Assembly: GCA_022824405.1 (NCBI GenBank)
Contig: JAJDZZ010000015.1
Span: forward strand, 63,315 to 127,314
Reading direction: 5' to 3'
Source: Opitutales bacterium
GTDB lineage: Bacteria > Verrucomicrobiota > Verrucomicrobiia > Opitutales > UBA2995
DNA length: 64,000 bases
Below, piece by piece: positions 17,554 to 26,929 of the stretch. Position numbers and translations under genes: made by a program. Positions within the stretch are counted from its first letter, which is position 1. Every line of letters begins with the position of its first letter. The notes beneath the pieces were generated by a model. It saw nothing but the letters and a program-made list of their open reading frames with translations. It was not told the DNA's origin and did no database searches.

Positions 17554-18595
17554 AAAGCGACTGCAATTGCCGCATCTTCTCCCTCAAGTCGAAATTTTCC
17601 ATGACCGATATTCTCGATCGCCGGGCGACAGTTGCCAGGGTTACGGGATCGGAATCGAGTTCGACCAGCCGCTCCACAAAGCCGTCAATGCCGGGACACA
17701 GATACCCGTTGTTACCATCCTCTAAGATGTCCGCCAAACCACCCACCGGGCGAGCCAATACACAGACTTCAAAGGACATGGCTTCAACAGCGACGAGCCC
17801 AAAACCCTCCATTGAACTGGTGACCAACAGCACATCGGAGTCTAGGTAGTAGTCTGGAACATGGGCCTTCCCGCCGACAAATGAGATCAGTCGATCCAAT
17901 CCCTCTGCCCGACATTTTCTTTTCAGATCGTTGAGCAAATATCCATCACCCACTATCGTGACCGAGAAGGAGATGCCCCTCGCTTGCAGGCGCCTACAAA
18001 TTTCCAATACCGAAAAGGGATTCTTCTGTCGCACCAGGCGCCCAACAAACAGAATTCGCAATTTCTCCTTTCTTTCCTTTCTATTGAATCCGACGGGAAT
18101 ACGCACCCCGTTGTGAATAATTGCAAAATTGCCCTTTCCGATCCCAGCCTTCGATTGCATATGGTCCCTTACCGCATTCGAGATAAAAATGTATTTATGT
18201 CGACCGGCAAAACGCATCTCGATGAGTTTGTATATCCTGTCTGCGACCCAATCGCGAACGACCTTCCCCTTCCCCAGGTTATGGATGGTGGTATAATACT
18301 TGATATTTCTACTTTTCCTCAAAAACAATAGATTGATATCTGCGGGCAACAAATGAGTATGAATTACGTCCGGGTCGAACCGTTTAACAATTCTATTTAT
18401 TCTGTGAAATCCCTTCCACCCCAGCGAGGCCTTCGTAACATTGACCGTTGGATCGAAATCGGCGGCAAGTATTCCCTCTCCCCGTAAATATACAACCTCA
18501 ATTTCATTCTTTTCGGCCAGGCAGGTAGACGTTTCCTTCAAGAGAATCTCCGCCCCTCCAAGGTCGAGGGAACTGATCATATATAGAATCTTCAT
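17543..18595 (-). CDS. glycosyltransferase family 4
   Basis: A 350-residue GT-B enzyme. ATG at 18595 gives MKILYMISSLDLGGAE, the classic GT4 N-terminus; a longer frame to 18622 is unlikely. Further marks: VIHTHLLPADINLLF, FISNAVRDHM, IIHNGVRI, ILFVGRLVRQKNPFSVLEI, TIVGDGYLL, and SSMEGFGLVAVEAMSFEVC (E-x7-E). The start lies 92 nt inside the upstream polymerase-like gene, an unusually long same-strand overlap, and the 3' end overlaps the next GT4 gene by 11 nt. This packing suggests tightly coupled expression of the locus. Confidence 0.93.
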   Translation of the reverse strand: MKILYMISSLDLGGAEILLKETSTCLAEKNEIEVVYLRGEGILAADFDPTVNVTKASLGWKGFHRINRIVKRFDPDVIHTHLLPADINLLFLRKSRNIKYYTTIHNLGKGKVVRDWVADRIYKLIEMRFAGRHKYIFISNAVRDHMQSKAGIGKGNFAIIHNGVRIPVGFNRKERKEKLRILFVGRLVRQKNPFSVLEICRRLQARGISFSVTIVGDGYLLNDLKRKCRAEGLDRLISFVGGKAHVPDYYLDSDVLLVTSSMEGFGLVAVEAMSFEVCVLARPVGGLADILEDGNNGYLCPGIDGFVERLVELDSDPVTLATVARRSRISVMENFDLREKMRQLQSLYEA

Positions 18596-19718
18596 TATAG
18601 AGAATTGCCAGGCTGGTCCCAACCGTCAGACCAAAGATATTGCGCCAAAATCCGGTAAAGGGACTGAGAAAAAAACTGTAGCCCGAATGAACCAGCAGGA
18701 ATGTTAGAGGGTAAATAAATCTGCCGAGATACTCCTTGCAAAAAATAATCTTCAATCGCTTTACGAACAACAGGCCGATCGGTCCGATAAAGTACACGAA
18801 AGAAAACAGGCCTCCCAGAATGCCGTATTCGGCGAGTACTTGCAGAAATATTGAGTGAACCCCTGTAAAATAACTCGAATCCAAGGCGTCGAAATGACGG
18901 AACGATTGTGAATAGGATCCGTTGCCGATAATGGGAGACTCTCGAAATTGTTCTACAGCATCCAAAACCATATTATAACGGGTTTCCGTAGATGCCGTAT
19001 CACGAATAATCGTCCCCTTGATCTCGGAGTAATATTGAAAATAATTGTAAACCAACCATGAGGAGGCTAAAACCGCCGTTCCGAGGATTATGACGGTCAG
19101 AGTCGGATTCTTCTTCCCCAGAAACCTTCCTAGAAAGGGGAGAATTCCGGTGACAATTCCCATCAATATGATCCCTCTGTAGTGGTAGTAAACCCCCAGG
19201 TACGGAAAAATGACGGCATATAATGCACAACTGACAAGGTGATTGGGAGAAAGGAGAGGCAGACTGTTCAAGGTGTAATAGCCACCTCCGTATTTCAAGG
19301 ACTGCCTGATGGAGTAACCGAAGATTTGATGAGCGAAAAAATTGTAAAGACTGAAAGAAACTGAAATGATTAAAATCAGGAGCAATCCTTTCTTCAATCC
19401 TAGCCGGGATACCATGAAGAAACCGATAATGACGGAAAAAACATAACCCAGATTCCTGGCCGCCCCTTTAAGGATCTCATAGGAGGTAAGTTCGCCCTGA
19501 GTGTCGAAAAGGACAAAGACAAGGACACAAAATATCCCGAATACAAGGTAGGTGAATATCCCCTTGCCAATCTTCCAGGTAAATAATAAGCACAGGGGAC
19601 CCAGAAACAAAGAGGCCAAATCCATAACATACAACCTGGTTGTAATAGTCAGTTCATACCCCATGAACAGACAAAGGATGCAGAGCATGGCATACTTGGC
19701 ATTACTTACCTTTTGCAT
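18504..19718 (-). CDS. O-antigen/capsule polymerase-like membrane protein (Wzy/WaaL family)
   Basis: 404 residues with about ten predicted membrane helices and one large periplasmic loop. The loop holds a Wzy_C-like pattern: AVEQFRESPIIGNGSYSQSF, then VHSIFLQVLAEYGILGG. These features are shared by O-antigen polymerases and ligases, which act on undecaprenyl-linked glycans at the periplasmic face. ATG at 19718. It overlaps the upstream GT2 by 17 nt and the downstream GT4 by 92 nt. The DNA of this stretch is visibly more AT-rich than the flanking housekeeping genes, as is usual for transferred polysaccharide loci. Polymerase rather than ligase is inferred from its place next to the flippase. 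Confidence 0.82.
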   Translation of the reverse strand: MQKVSNAKYAMLCILCLFMGYELTITTRLYVMDLASLFLGPLCLLFTWKIGKGIFTYLVFGIFCVLVFVLFDTQGELTSYEILKGAARNLGYVFSVIIGFFMVSRLGLKKGLLLILIISVSFSLYNFFAHQIFGYSIRQSLKYGGGYYTLNSLPLLSPNHLVSCALYAVIFPYLGVYYHYRGIILMGIVTGILPFLGRFLGKKNPTLTVIILGTAVLASSWLVYNYFQYYSEIKGTIIRDTASTETRYNMVLDAVEQFRESPIIGNGSYSQSFRHFDALDSSYFTGVHSIFLQVLAEYGILGGLFSFVYFIGPIGLLFVKRLKIIFCKEYLGRFIYPLTFLLVHSGYSFFLSPFTGFWRNIFGLTVGTSLAILYNEDSIYDQFPRPWRGGDSLEGNVYLPGRKE

Positions 19719-20412
19719 AACTCAACAGGACCCGGACATAGTAAATCACATCGAATAAAACCGGTATTTCATACTCCTTCTTAAGTATTTCTCTATATTC
19801 GTTATAACCCGTTTTTTGATAAGTTCCCGAAATACCTGACTTCCCCATTTTCACCAAAACTCTGGGAATGCTGAGTAAATTGAAATGTCGCATACAACGG
19901 AATATGTACTCGGAATCACCGGCGACCTTATAATTTTCCTTGTAAGAACCCACCGCCTTTATCAAATTCCTCGAAAGAATTAATCCGGGATGGGGAAGAT
20001 GGCGCTGATTGAGGAATAAACGCCACTTCCCAAATGGCTTTCCCCCACACTTCCCCCTTTCGAAGGTTTCAACGGCGCAGGCATTAATCCTGTCTTTTCT
20101 CAGGTCCTTCGACACCCTGTTGAGAATATTATTACTCATATACCCATCGCTCAGGTTGAGAATATGAATATAGTCACCCCTAGTCACGGAAATGCCATTG
20201 TTTATGCCTTGGTAGAACCCGTTATCGGGTTTCCACAGGTAACGGCTGCCGGTATCCTTTATCCCCTTCTGCAAGGAGGCCGCCAAGGGACGTTCCGAAC
20301 CATCCGCCACGATGTGTTCAATTTCCACCCCTCTTTGGCTTTGGACTTCACGGCAATGCGCAACAATACCGGCCGAGGGATTCTTCACCGACGTGATTAC
20401 GGAAATTACCAT
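19702..20412 (-). CDS. glycosyltransferase family 2
   Basis: A 236-residue GT-A enzyme. N-terminal MVISVITSVKNPSAG, then IEHIVADGSERP in the position of the usual D-G-x-S-x-D block, KPDNGFYQGINNGISVTRGDYIHILNLSDGY (D-x-D-like position replaced by LNLSDGY) and HPGLILSRNLIKAVGSYKENYKVAGDSEYIFR. This order is typical of the WcaA/PglI-like GT2 subgroup. ATG at 20412 with a good fit to the family start. It lies 39 nt downstream of the sulfotransferase stop and overlaps the polymerase start by 17 nt. Donor and linkage are unknown. Confidence 0.9.
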   Translation of the reverse strand: MVISVITSVKNPSAGIVAHCREVQSQRGVEIEHIVADGSERPLAASLQKGIKDTGSRYLWKPDNGFYQGINNGISVTRGDYIHILNLSDGYMSNNILNRVSKDLRKDRINACAVETFERGKCGGKPFGKWRLFLNQRHLPHPGLILSRNLIKAVGSYKENYKVAGDSEYIFRCMRHFNLLSIPRVLVKMGKSGISGTYQKTGYNEYREILKKEYEIPVLFDVIYYVRVLLSYAKGK

Positions 20413-20451
20413 CTGGAAGAACCTTCCCCTAAACCCCTCCGGTCTGTTTCC

Positions 20452-21228
20452 TCAATAACCCAGTTCTGCCATGACATGATCGAATTCTAATCTCAGACCC
20501 TCCTCCTGCCTTTCATTCAGGTAATTCCCTTTCAAATTTTCCGAGGAATCCATGAACCTCAGGTCTCCCCGGGTTCCGGAAGTTGAACTCCACGATCTCC
20601 ATTGTGAATCTTCCAATTTTTTCAGCCGGTCCATGGAACAAAGTTGAATGACTTCTTCCAGGTGTGTCCGATCCGATTCAATACCAAGAAAATTTGCCAA
20701 TCTTCCAACTTCTCCCATGGGGTCCTTTCTCATCAGGTCGTAATTCAGAAGGAGGAACTTTCGGTTATTTTTGCGGGCGTATACCCAACTGGCTACATTT
20801 TCCTTCCAACTCCCATAGTTATCCAATTCGCCTTTCAGAAATTTGCTGAAATATATACCAAAGTCATTTTCATTTTCATAGGTTCCGGTCTTCAAAAAGT
20901 ATCTGAAGTAAGAATTACACACGGCAAAGGGATTTCTTACCATGTATACCACATATTCATACAATTTGTTATAGGGCTCGTGGGACTTGAAAACCCTGGG
21001 AGGCCTTTGTCTGTCTATGCGCCAGGAATTCCGCGCGTATATGTCCGGTATCAGATCATCAATGGTTTTAAGGCTGATTTCCTTTTTCCGGTAAATCAGA
21101 TTGGCGACGATAAACCTCAGCCATGTATTTCCCGACCTGGGATAGGATACCAGCCAACAATCGCCTTTCTTGGGTTCGATATTTCCGGGAGGTTTAAGGT
21201 TTAATAATCGTTTTATTTGGGATTTCAA
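20452..21228 (-). CDS. PAPS-dependent sulfotransferase
   Basis: 258 residues. The 5'-phosphosulfate loop SYPRSGNTWLR and the 3'-phosphate motif region (VYMVRNPFAVCNSYFRYF) identify a cytosolic-type sulfotransferase that moves sulfate from PAPS to a hydroxyl. Its place inside the polysaccharide locus suggests a sulfated surface glycan. No ATG is available near the start. The frame opens with TTG at 21228, and TTGA overlaps the stop of the upstream flippase gene by 4 nt, the usual arrangement for translational coupling. A sulfatase at 422-1840 could act on similar glycans, but no direct link is visible. Confidence 0.92.
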   Translation of the reverse strand: MKSQIKRLLNLKPPGNIEPKKGDCWLVSYPRSGNTWLRFIVANLIYRKKEISLKTIDDLIPDIYARNSWRIDRQRPPRVFKSHEPYNKLYEYVVYMVRNPFAVCNSYFRYFLKTGTYENENDFGIYFSKFLKGELDNYGSWKENVASWVYARKNNRKFLLLNYDLMRKDPMGEVGRLANFLGIESDRTHLEEVIQLCSMDRLKKLEDSQWRSWSSTSGTRGDLRFMDSSENLKGNYLNERQEEGLRLEFDHVMAELGY

Positions 21229-22550
21229 AAAATTCGAGATTCAAATTGCCGCCCTTTCCAAGGGATGGAAGCAATCCCCTGGGTCAACCGCATTTGCAAA
21301 TCATAATTTCTGTAAATATACCGATACAGAATGAGGTTGAACAAAAAATAATGAATCATAAGAGCAATAGGCGCCCCCATGAGGCCCAACCAGTGGGTGA
21401 GGACAGCCATGTTGACGGCGAAAATGGCCAGGGTTAATACCCCCACCTTGGCCACAAATACGGATTTCATCATCAAGATGAGAAACAGGCCTGTAAACAT
21501 AAAATAAAAATTGACCATGGCGGCTAAGAAAAAAATCGATATGAACAAGTAATTTTTGCTTTCTATCCCCACCATCGTTTTTGAAATGAAGGGCCAAAAC
21601 AGGACAAACAAGATGCCGGCCAGACCGCACAAGATGAAATTAATCCTCCCGTAGCGCTGAAGAATTGTTTCACGTCGGCCAATTTGCCCGATCCTACTCA
21701 AAATCACGATCCCTGGCGCGACCAAATTGGCCATTGCCTGAGAAATAGTGTTCAACAACTGGACAATCTTTTTCCCAATGGCAAAAACAAGGAAGTCGGT
21801 TTCCTTGAAGATGGCACCGGCAATCCAGATATCGATATTTGCGGACAAACCGAGTATCTGCTGAGCCAGGATCACATCTTTACTGGATTTTGCCAGCCTG
21901 CCGATTTCGCTCCCAAGTCGACTAAAGGATATCTTTCCTCTCGAAATCGCCAACAAACTTGACGCAGCAAGGGCATGAACAACAAATAAGGCCATAAATA
22001 CCGAATGCAATTCGGCCTTAATCGGCAGCAAGGTTGCCATAACCCAAAAAATACAAATGTAGAGGCCATGGTTGTTTGAGCTCGTCACCCCGGCCAACCC
22101 AAACCTTCTTTCAGCCCTGAACCGTTCAGAAATGACCATCTGGATATTTCCGAAAATGATTATCCCCATAGCGGAAAGGGCGGTAGTATTATCGATTTCG
22201 AATCCGAAAATCCAGGCAAACCATTCGCTTTTCAAAAACATATATAAGCCGGTGGAAATTATTAAGCTGAACGCAGTTACAACAAACAATAATCCTCCAA
22301 CTTTTCGGGCAATTTTATCTGGATCCTTTTCCCCGGATATCGAGGAGATCATCTGAAACTCAAGGCCGGCCTGACTCAGGTACTTGGAAAAAAGCAGTAT
22401 GCTGAGCAGGAGGATGTACAAGGAAAGCTGGGAAACGGAAAAAAGGGCGCTTAACAATCCAATACTGGCAAATCCAAAAAGGGATTGTGAAAGTTTGCCC
22501 AAAAAGTAAATCGATTCCTCGAACTTTGGCAGTCTGTTATTCACGAACAA
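21225..22550 (-). CDS. polysaccharide flippase (Wzx/MATE-like MVF superfamily)
   Basis: About 441 residues and 12-14 hydrophobic segments, the profile of Wzx-type lipid-linked repeat-unit flippases. Examples of helices: SLYILLLSILLFS, VGGLLFVVTAFSLIIS, CGLAGILFVLFWPF, VLTLAIFAVNMAVLTHWLG. Start uncertain: the frame is open to TTG at 22571, but an AGGGTG sits about 7 nt ahead of TTG 22550 and a GTG follows at 22544; there is no early ATG. It is the first gene of the minus-strand run and lies back to back with the ligase-like gene at 22701, leaving about 150 bp for divergent promoters. Confidence 0.85.
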   Translation of the reverse strand: MFVNNRLPKFEESIYFLGKLSQSLFGFASIGLLSALFSVSQLSLYILLLSILLFSKYLSQAGLEFQMISSISGEKDPDKIARKVGGLLFVVTAFSLIISTGLYMFLKSEWFAWIFGFEIDNTTALSAMGIIIFGNIQMVISERFRAERRFGLAGVTSSNNHGLYICIFWVMATLLPIKAELHSVFMALFVVHALAASSLLAISRGKISFSRLGSEIGRLAKSSKDVILAQQILGLSANIDIWIAGAIFKETDFLVFAIGKKIVQLLNTISQAMANLVAPGIVILSRIGQIGRRETILQRYGRINFILCGLAGILFVLFWPFISKTMVGIESKNYLFISIFFLAAMVNFYFMFTGLFLILMMKSVFVAKVGVLTLAIFAVNMAVLTHWLGLMGAPIALMIHYFLFNLILYRYIYRNYDLQMRLTQGIASIPWKGRQFESRIF

Positions 22551-22700
22551 TACATTACACCCTATCCACAACTTCAGGGAAACTGCATGGGGGAGACAAT
22601 GTCAAGGTTTCGGTCCGGTCCACTTCAACATATGATGTGGGATGGGACGGTCGGACGTTTCGGGTTTGAAACCTCAAATCGTCCGTAAGATACCTGATAG

Positions 22701-24269
22701 ATGCCCGGAGACAGGCCATCCAAGCGCTTGCACAACCACCTGAAGTTTTGGCTTCCGGCCGGTTTGATATTGATCCTGCCCTGGATATTGGGGGGACAAA
22801 ATCCCACCCTTCAATTACTGGCGCTGGGAACGGCTACCTTGGCATTTATGGGCTCCCTTTGGGGAAAGGGTCCCTCCATTCGGATTCCGTTGATAATCGG
22901 CGGATTCCTGACCGGTTACATTTTGGTTCAGAGCTGGAATCCGGCGTGGATTCAGGTTTGGCATACCGGCCTGCGTATTTGGGAATTACAAGCGGTCGAT
23001 TTTATTCCGTGGCTTCCCTCCTCCATCCGATCGGATTTCGAAGATGCATCTCCCATGCGCTTTCTGGTTTTCCATGGGACAGCCTTTTTGACGGCATTAG
23101 CCTGTTACCGCTCCTTTGCCCGGTCCGGGCTAAAGCTGCTCGTGGCTTTTTTGGCCCTGAATGCCGGGTTTATCGGACTGGCCGGGCTGATCCAATTGGC
23201 TCTCGGCAGTCAAACCATTCTAGGGGTCTATCCCGCCTTAAATGAGGGCCAAGGACTTTATTTTGCCACTTTTTTATACAAAAATCATGCGGCTGCGTTT
23301 CTCAATCTGGGTCTTGCCGCGAGTTTGGCCGCCTATTTCTATTTCACAAAAAATTTCGCCTCCAACCCTTCCACTCCGAGACCCGTATTTGTCATCTTGG
23401 GGCTGGTCATACTGGCGGCGGTGATTTTTTCCAAATCCCGGTTCGGATTTTTGGGTTCGCTGGGAATAGTGGCCATATTTTTGTTTTTGGCGCTGGCGGA
23501 GTTTCATAAATCCGGGATCTCAAAGCGATGGCTTGCCATTGGGGTCGGGGTAACTGCACTCATGGCGATTGCGGGAGGAAGCTATCTTCTGAAAAACCCC
23601 AAGACAGACCATCTCGATACTCTGAACCGGGAAATAATGGAAGACATCTCCTTCAAACAACGCAAATCAGGTTATCAAAATGGATGGGCGATGTTTGCAG
23701 AAAAACCCATCCTGGGCTGGGGGGCGGGCAACTTCAGGCATGGATTTCGTGGTTCTCAGGATCTGAAAAAGGAGAAGGAGGAAATCGTGTACCCCTGGAT
23801 GGCCCGCAGAAATCAAAACTTCTTCTGGGAGCACATGCACAATGATTACCTTGAATCCCTTATCGAGCTGGGGGTGGTCGGCACGGCGCTCTTGTTTTCC
23901 ATTCCCGGATACTTCTTCTGGATCATCCTGAAGTCCAAGCGATGGAAGGACCCGGTCATTATCATGCTGCTGGCTGGATTGGGAAGTACGGCGGGGCACG
24001 CCCTGGTAGATTTTCCATTCAGAAATCTGGCGGTCCTGGTGACCTGGTTCAGTTTGCTGATAATTACGGCACGTTTGGCCGCCGATGGAACGTATAAAAC
24101 GTCAGGTGCGGGCGGGGAATACCTGCCTTCCCAGGCCGAGGAGGAACAAACCGATAACGCTGGCCCAGAAATACCAGGGCCTATCGGCCAGCACCTGCAG
24201 GCCGCCGCCGGATTCACCCAGCATTTGCTCCCAGGGGAGGAGAAAGGGCGACAACTTGAAGAGGAATAA
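22701..24269 (+). CDS. O-antigen ligase/polymerase-like membrane protein
   Basis: 522 residues with about ten membrane helices and a large central periplasmic loop. The WaaL/Wzy_C pattern is visible: KSGYQNGWAMFAEKPILGWG, AGNFRHGF, then WEHMHNDYLESLIELGVVG. It probably joins or polymerises lipid-linked glycans at the outer face of the inner membrane. It is divergent from the flippase gene and therefore a second such protein in the locus. The last 56 codons (24102-24269, polar and Gln/Glu-rich) run antisense through the 3' end of the DUF4203-like gene, an uncommon 168-bp tail-to-tail overlap. The ancestral stop may have been lost. Confidence 0.85.
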   Translation: MPGDRPSKRLHNHLKFWLPAGLILILPWILGGQNPTLQLLALGTATLAFMGSLWGKGPSIRIPLIIGGFLTGYILVQSWNPAWIQVWHTGLRIWELQAVDFIPWLPSSIRSDFEDASPMRFLVFHGTAFLTALACYRSFARSGLKLLVAFLALNAGFIGLAGLIQLALGSQTILGVYPALNEGQGLYFATFLYKNHAAAFLNLGLAASLAAYFYFTKNFASNPSTPRPVFVILGLVILAAVIFSKSRFGFLGSLGIVAIFLFLALAEFHKSGISKRWLAIGVGVTALMAIAGGSYLLKNPKTDHLDTLNREIMEDISFKQRKSGYQNGWAMFAEKPILGWGAGNFRHGFRGSQDLKKEKEEIVYPWMARRNQNFFWEHMHNDYLESLIELGVVGTALLFSIPGYFFWIILKSKRWKDPVIIMLLAGLGSTAGHALVDFPFRNLAVLVTWFSLLIITARLAADGTYKTSGAGGEYLPSQAEEEQTDNAGPEIPGPIGQHLQAAAGFTQHLLPGEEKGRQLEEE

Positions 24270-24734
24270 AACGCCTTGAACGGCATGCCAGGCGCCAAGG
24301 AAGGAAGTGGCCGCCTTCATGGTCCACTTTTCCAAATACAGACCCAGAACTCCACCGGCCAGCCCGGCCAGGATGAGGAGGGCCCATTTTGCCGTTTCCT
24401 GCAGGTGCGGGGCAAAATTGAGCGTGAGCGCCACCCCGAGGCAGGCCCCCAAAATAAAAACGCCGCAGCGGTAAAAGACGTAAATGAGGAACCCGGCGGC
24501 CAAGCCCAGGACCAGGGACGCGATACCCCACACGTAGAGGGGTTGGTCGGGATACAACCCGGGACCGTACAAGAAGGTGAAATACGCGCCCAGGTAGAAC
24601 CCCAGGAGAAATAACACGATCTTCATAATCCTGTAGCCCCAAAAACAAACCAGCAGGCCCAACGCCAAAACCAGCAACCCGGGAACCCACCAAGGCAAGG
24701 TCGTCAAAAGGGGGGAGAGAGCTTGGGGGTTCAT
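24102..24734 (-). CDS. DUF4203/TMEM198-like membrane protein
   Basis: 210 residues from the ATG at 24734 (MNPQALSPLL). About seven hydrophobic helices with Gly-rich faces: VPGLLVLALGLLVCFWGYR, IVLFLLGFYLGAYFTF, GIASLVLGLAAGFLIYVFYR, GVFILGACLGVALTL, ALLILAGLAGGVLGLYLEK, WYFWASVIGLFLLGLG. The repeated 'G-Y/F-R ... L-G-x-x-x-G' layout is that of the DUF4203 (TMEM198-like) family, whose function in bacteria is unknown. The ORF is open further upstream to 25040, but that part is antisense to transketolase. It converges with the ligase-like gene (168-bp overlap) and diverges from transketolase with 157 bp between starts. Confidence 0.75.
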   Translation of the reverse strand: MNPQALSPLLTTLPWWVPGLLVLALGLLVCFWGYRIMKIVLFLLGFYLGAYFTFLYGPGLYPDQPLYVWGIASLVLGLAAGFLIYVFYRCGVFILGACLGVALTLNFAPHLQETAKWALLILAGLAGGVLGLYLEKWTMKAATSFLGAWHAVQGVLFLFKLSPFLLPWEQMLGESGGGLQVLADRPWYFWASVIGLFLLGLGRQVFPART

Positions 24735-24891
24735 TAAGCAACGATTTTTACAGGGAAAAACCCGGCTTACAAGATTTACAATCCCATGAAATTTTCCTCG
24801 CCCTTTGCCAGCCCATCCTTTGCATGGTGGCTCCCTGGACTTATTCTCCGGGACCCCACCTCCGAGACTTTCGAACACTACTACAGCGCCC

Positions 24892-26877
24892 ATGAATAAA
24901 GAAATCCTTGCCCAAGCAGCCACCATAGCGCGCGGATTGGCCATCGACGCGGTTACAGGATGCAAATCGGGACATTTGGGCCTTCCCCTGGGAGCGGCGG
25001 AAATCGGCGCGGTCCTTTTTGGGGAAACCCTTTCCCTCAATCCCCGTCAACCCGGGTGGATCAATCGCGATCGATTTGTGCTGTCGGCCGGTCACGGCAG
25101 CATGTTCCTTTATGCCTGGCTGCATTTGTCGGGATACGATCTCACATTGGAGGACCTCAAGAGCTTCCGCCTTTTGCACAGCAAGACGCCGGGACATCCG
25201 GAATTCGGGGAGACTCCAGGGGTGGAATGCACCACCGGTCCCCTCGGGCAGGGGGTGGGGAACGCCGTGGGTATGGCCGTAGCGGCCAAGATGGCCGCGG
25301 CCAAATTCAATACCCCGGAGCATAGCATCATCGACCATCACGTCGTTTGCCTGGCGGGCGACGGGTGTCTGCAGGAGGGAGTAGCGGCCGAGGCCAGTTC
25401 TTTCGCGGGGCATTTCGGTCTCGATAACCTCATCATGATTTACGATTCCAATGACGTGACCCTGGACGCCCCGGCCGATGCCACTCAGAGCGAGGACACG
25501 GCAAAACGATACGAGGCCTACGGTTGGGAGGTGGAGACCATCGACGGTTACGATATGGACGCGGTAAAATCCGCCTTGGACCGGGCTCGCGCCGCCGACA
25601 ATGGCAAACCCAAATTGATTGTGGCCAAGACCCTCATTGCCAAGGGCATACCGGAAGTGGCCGGAACTTTTAAGGGACACGGAGAAGCCGGGGTGAATTT
25701 CGCGGCGGAGGCGAGGGCCGGACTGGGCCTGCCGGAGGAAACCTTCCACGTGTCCGAATCCGTCCGGAACTACTTCGACCGTCGCCTGAGGGAACGGGTC
25801 CGGCAATACGAGGATTGGAAGCAGACTTACCGTGCCTGGAGGTCGAACCATCCGGACCTGGCGAAACTTCTGCAAGACGCTCTGAACGGAAAGGGGTTGA
25901 AGGAGGAGGAACTCTTCGCCTCCATCCCCGAAGCGGATCCCGAAAAATCCATGGCCACGCGGGTGGCTGGCGGCCACGTCATAAACGCTCTGGGCCGGGC
26001 CTTGCCCCTTCTCGTAAGCGGAAGCGCCGACCTCCATGGCTCCACCAAAAACTATCTGGCCGAGGCGGGAGAATTTACCCGGGACAACCCTTCGGGAAGA
26101 AATTTCCGGTTCGGAATTCGGGAACACGCCATGGGGGCGATTGTCAACGGCATGGCCTATTACGGAATCTTTATCCCCTCGGGAGCCACCTTTACCACCT
26201 TTGCCGATTATATGCGGCCGGCCCTGCGCCTCGCCGCTCTGTCCAAGCTGGCAAACTTCCACGTGTTCACCCATGATTCCGTCGCGGTCGGTCAGGACGG
26301 CCCAACCCACCAGCCGGTGGAAGTGGTGAGCGCCCTGCGCCTTATTCCGAATATGGATGTAATACGGCCGGCCGACCCGGAGGAGACAGCCGGAGCCTTT
26401 GTGGCGGCCCTGGAAAAACGCGATGGGCCAACCGCTATCGTTCTTTCCCGGCAAGGAGTTCCCAACCTGACCGAGATTGCGGTCCGGGAGCGCCGCCAAG
26501 GCGTCCTGAAGGGGGGTTACATCGCCAGAATGGAGTCGGGAAATTTGACCGCCATTCTTATCGGCACCGGCAGCGAGTTGCAGCTTGCCCTCAGGGCGGC
26601 CGAAGAGCTGGGAGCCGGAGTTCGGGTGGTCTCCCTGCCCTGTTTCGAACGTTTCGAACGGCAAAGCGCCGCCTATCGCGAATACGTCCTTCCCTCCCAC
26701 TGCAAACAGCGGGTGGCCGTGGAGGCGGGGGTTTCGCAAACCTGGTACCAATACGTCGGTCTGGAAGGCAAGGTTGTGGGTATCGACCGTTTCGGTCTTT
26801 CCGCCGATGGCGGTCTCGTATTAAGGGAACTCGGCGTCTCTGTGGAAAACGTGGTATCGGCCGCACGGTCATTTTAA
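24892..26877 (+). CDS. tkt: transketolase
   Basis: A 661-residue thiamine-diphosphate enzyme exchanging two-carbon ketol units between sugar phosphates in the pentose phosphate pathway; cytosolic dimer. Seen: N-terminal [34 protein letters not shown], ThDP/Mg site [19 protein letters not shown] and YDSNDVTLD, glutamate activator region [18 protein letters not shown], and [18 protein letters not shown]. The usual 'GHPG' near the N-terminus is GHLG here, a single change at a well-conserved Pro. The start ATG at 24892 is chosen because the upstream in-frame extension (to 24805) is Pro-rich and antisense to the neighbouring gene's leader. Length is normal (about 660). It is probably its own transcription unit. 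Confidence 0.96.
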   Translation: MNKEILAQAATIARGLAIDAVTGCKSGHLGLPLGAAEIGAVLFGETLSLNPRQPGWINRDRFVLSAGHGSMFLYAWLHLSGYDLTLEDLKSFRLLHSKTPGHPEFGETPGVECTTGPLGQGVGNAVGMAVAAKMAAAKFNTPEHSIIDHHVVCLAGDGCLQEGVAAEASSFAGHFGLDNLIMIYDSNDVTLDAPADATQSEDTAKRYEAYGWEVETIDGYDMDAVKSALDRARAADNGKPKLIVAKTLIAKGIPEVAGTFKGHGEAGVNFAAEARAGLGLPEETFHVSESVRNYFDRRLRERVRQYEDWKQTYRAWRSNHPDLAKLLQDALNGKGLKEEELFASIPEADPEKSMATRVAGGHVINALGRALPLLVSGSADLHGSTKNYLAEAGEFTRDNPSGRNFRFGIREHAMGAIVNGMAYYGIFIPSGATFTTFADYMRPALRLAALSKLANFHVFTHDSVAVGQDGPTHQPVEVVSALRLIPNMDVIRPADPEETAGAFVAALEKRDGPTAIVLSRQGVPNLTEIAVRERRQGVLKGGYIARMESGNLTAILIGTGSELQLALRAAEELGAGVRVVSLPCFERFERQSAAYREYVLPSHCKQRVAVEAGVSQTWYQYVGLEGKVVGIDRFGLSADGGLVLRELGVSVENVVSAARSF

Positions 26878-26929
26878 TCCCACCGGCGTCGGGGATACCC
26901 GGGTCGGTCCGGGCCGTCTCCCTATCGGG

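Noticed and set aside
24841..26751. A 636-codon minus-strand open frame across transketolase
   Set aside because: Antisense to tkt, which has all of its motifs; long antisense frames are frequent at this base composition.
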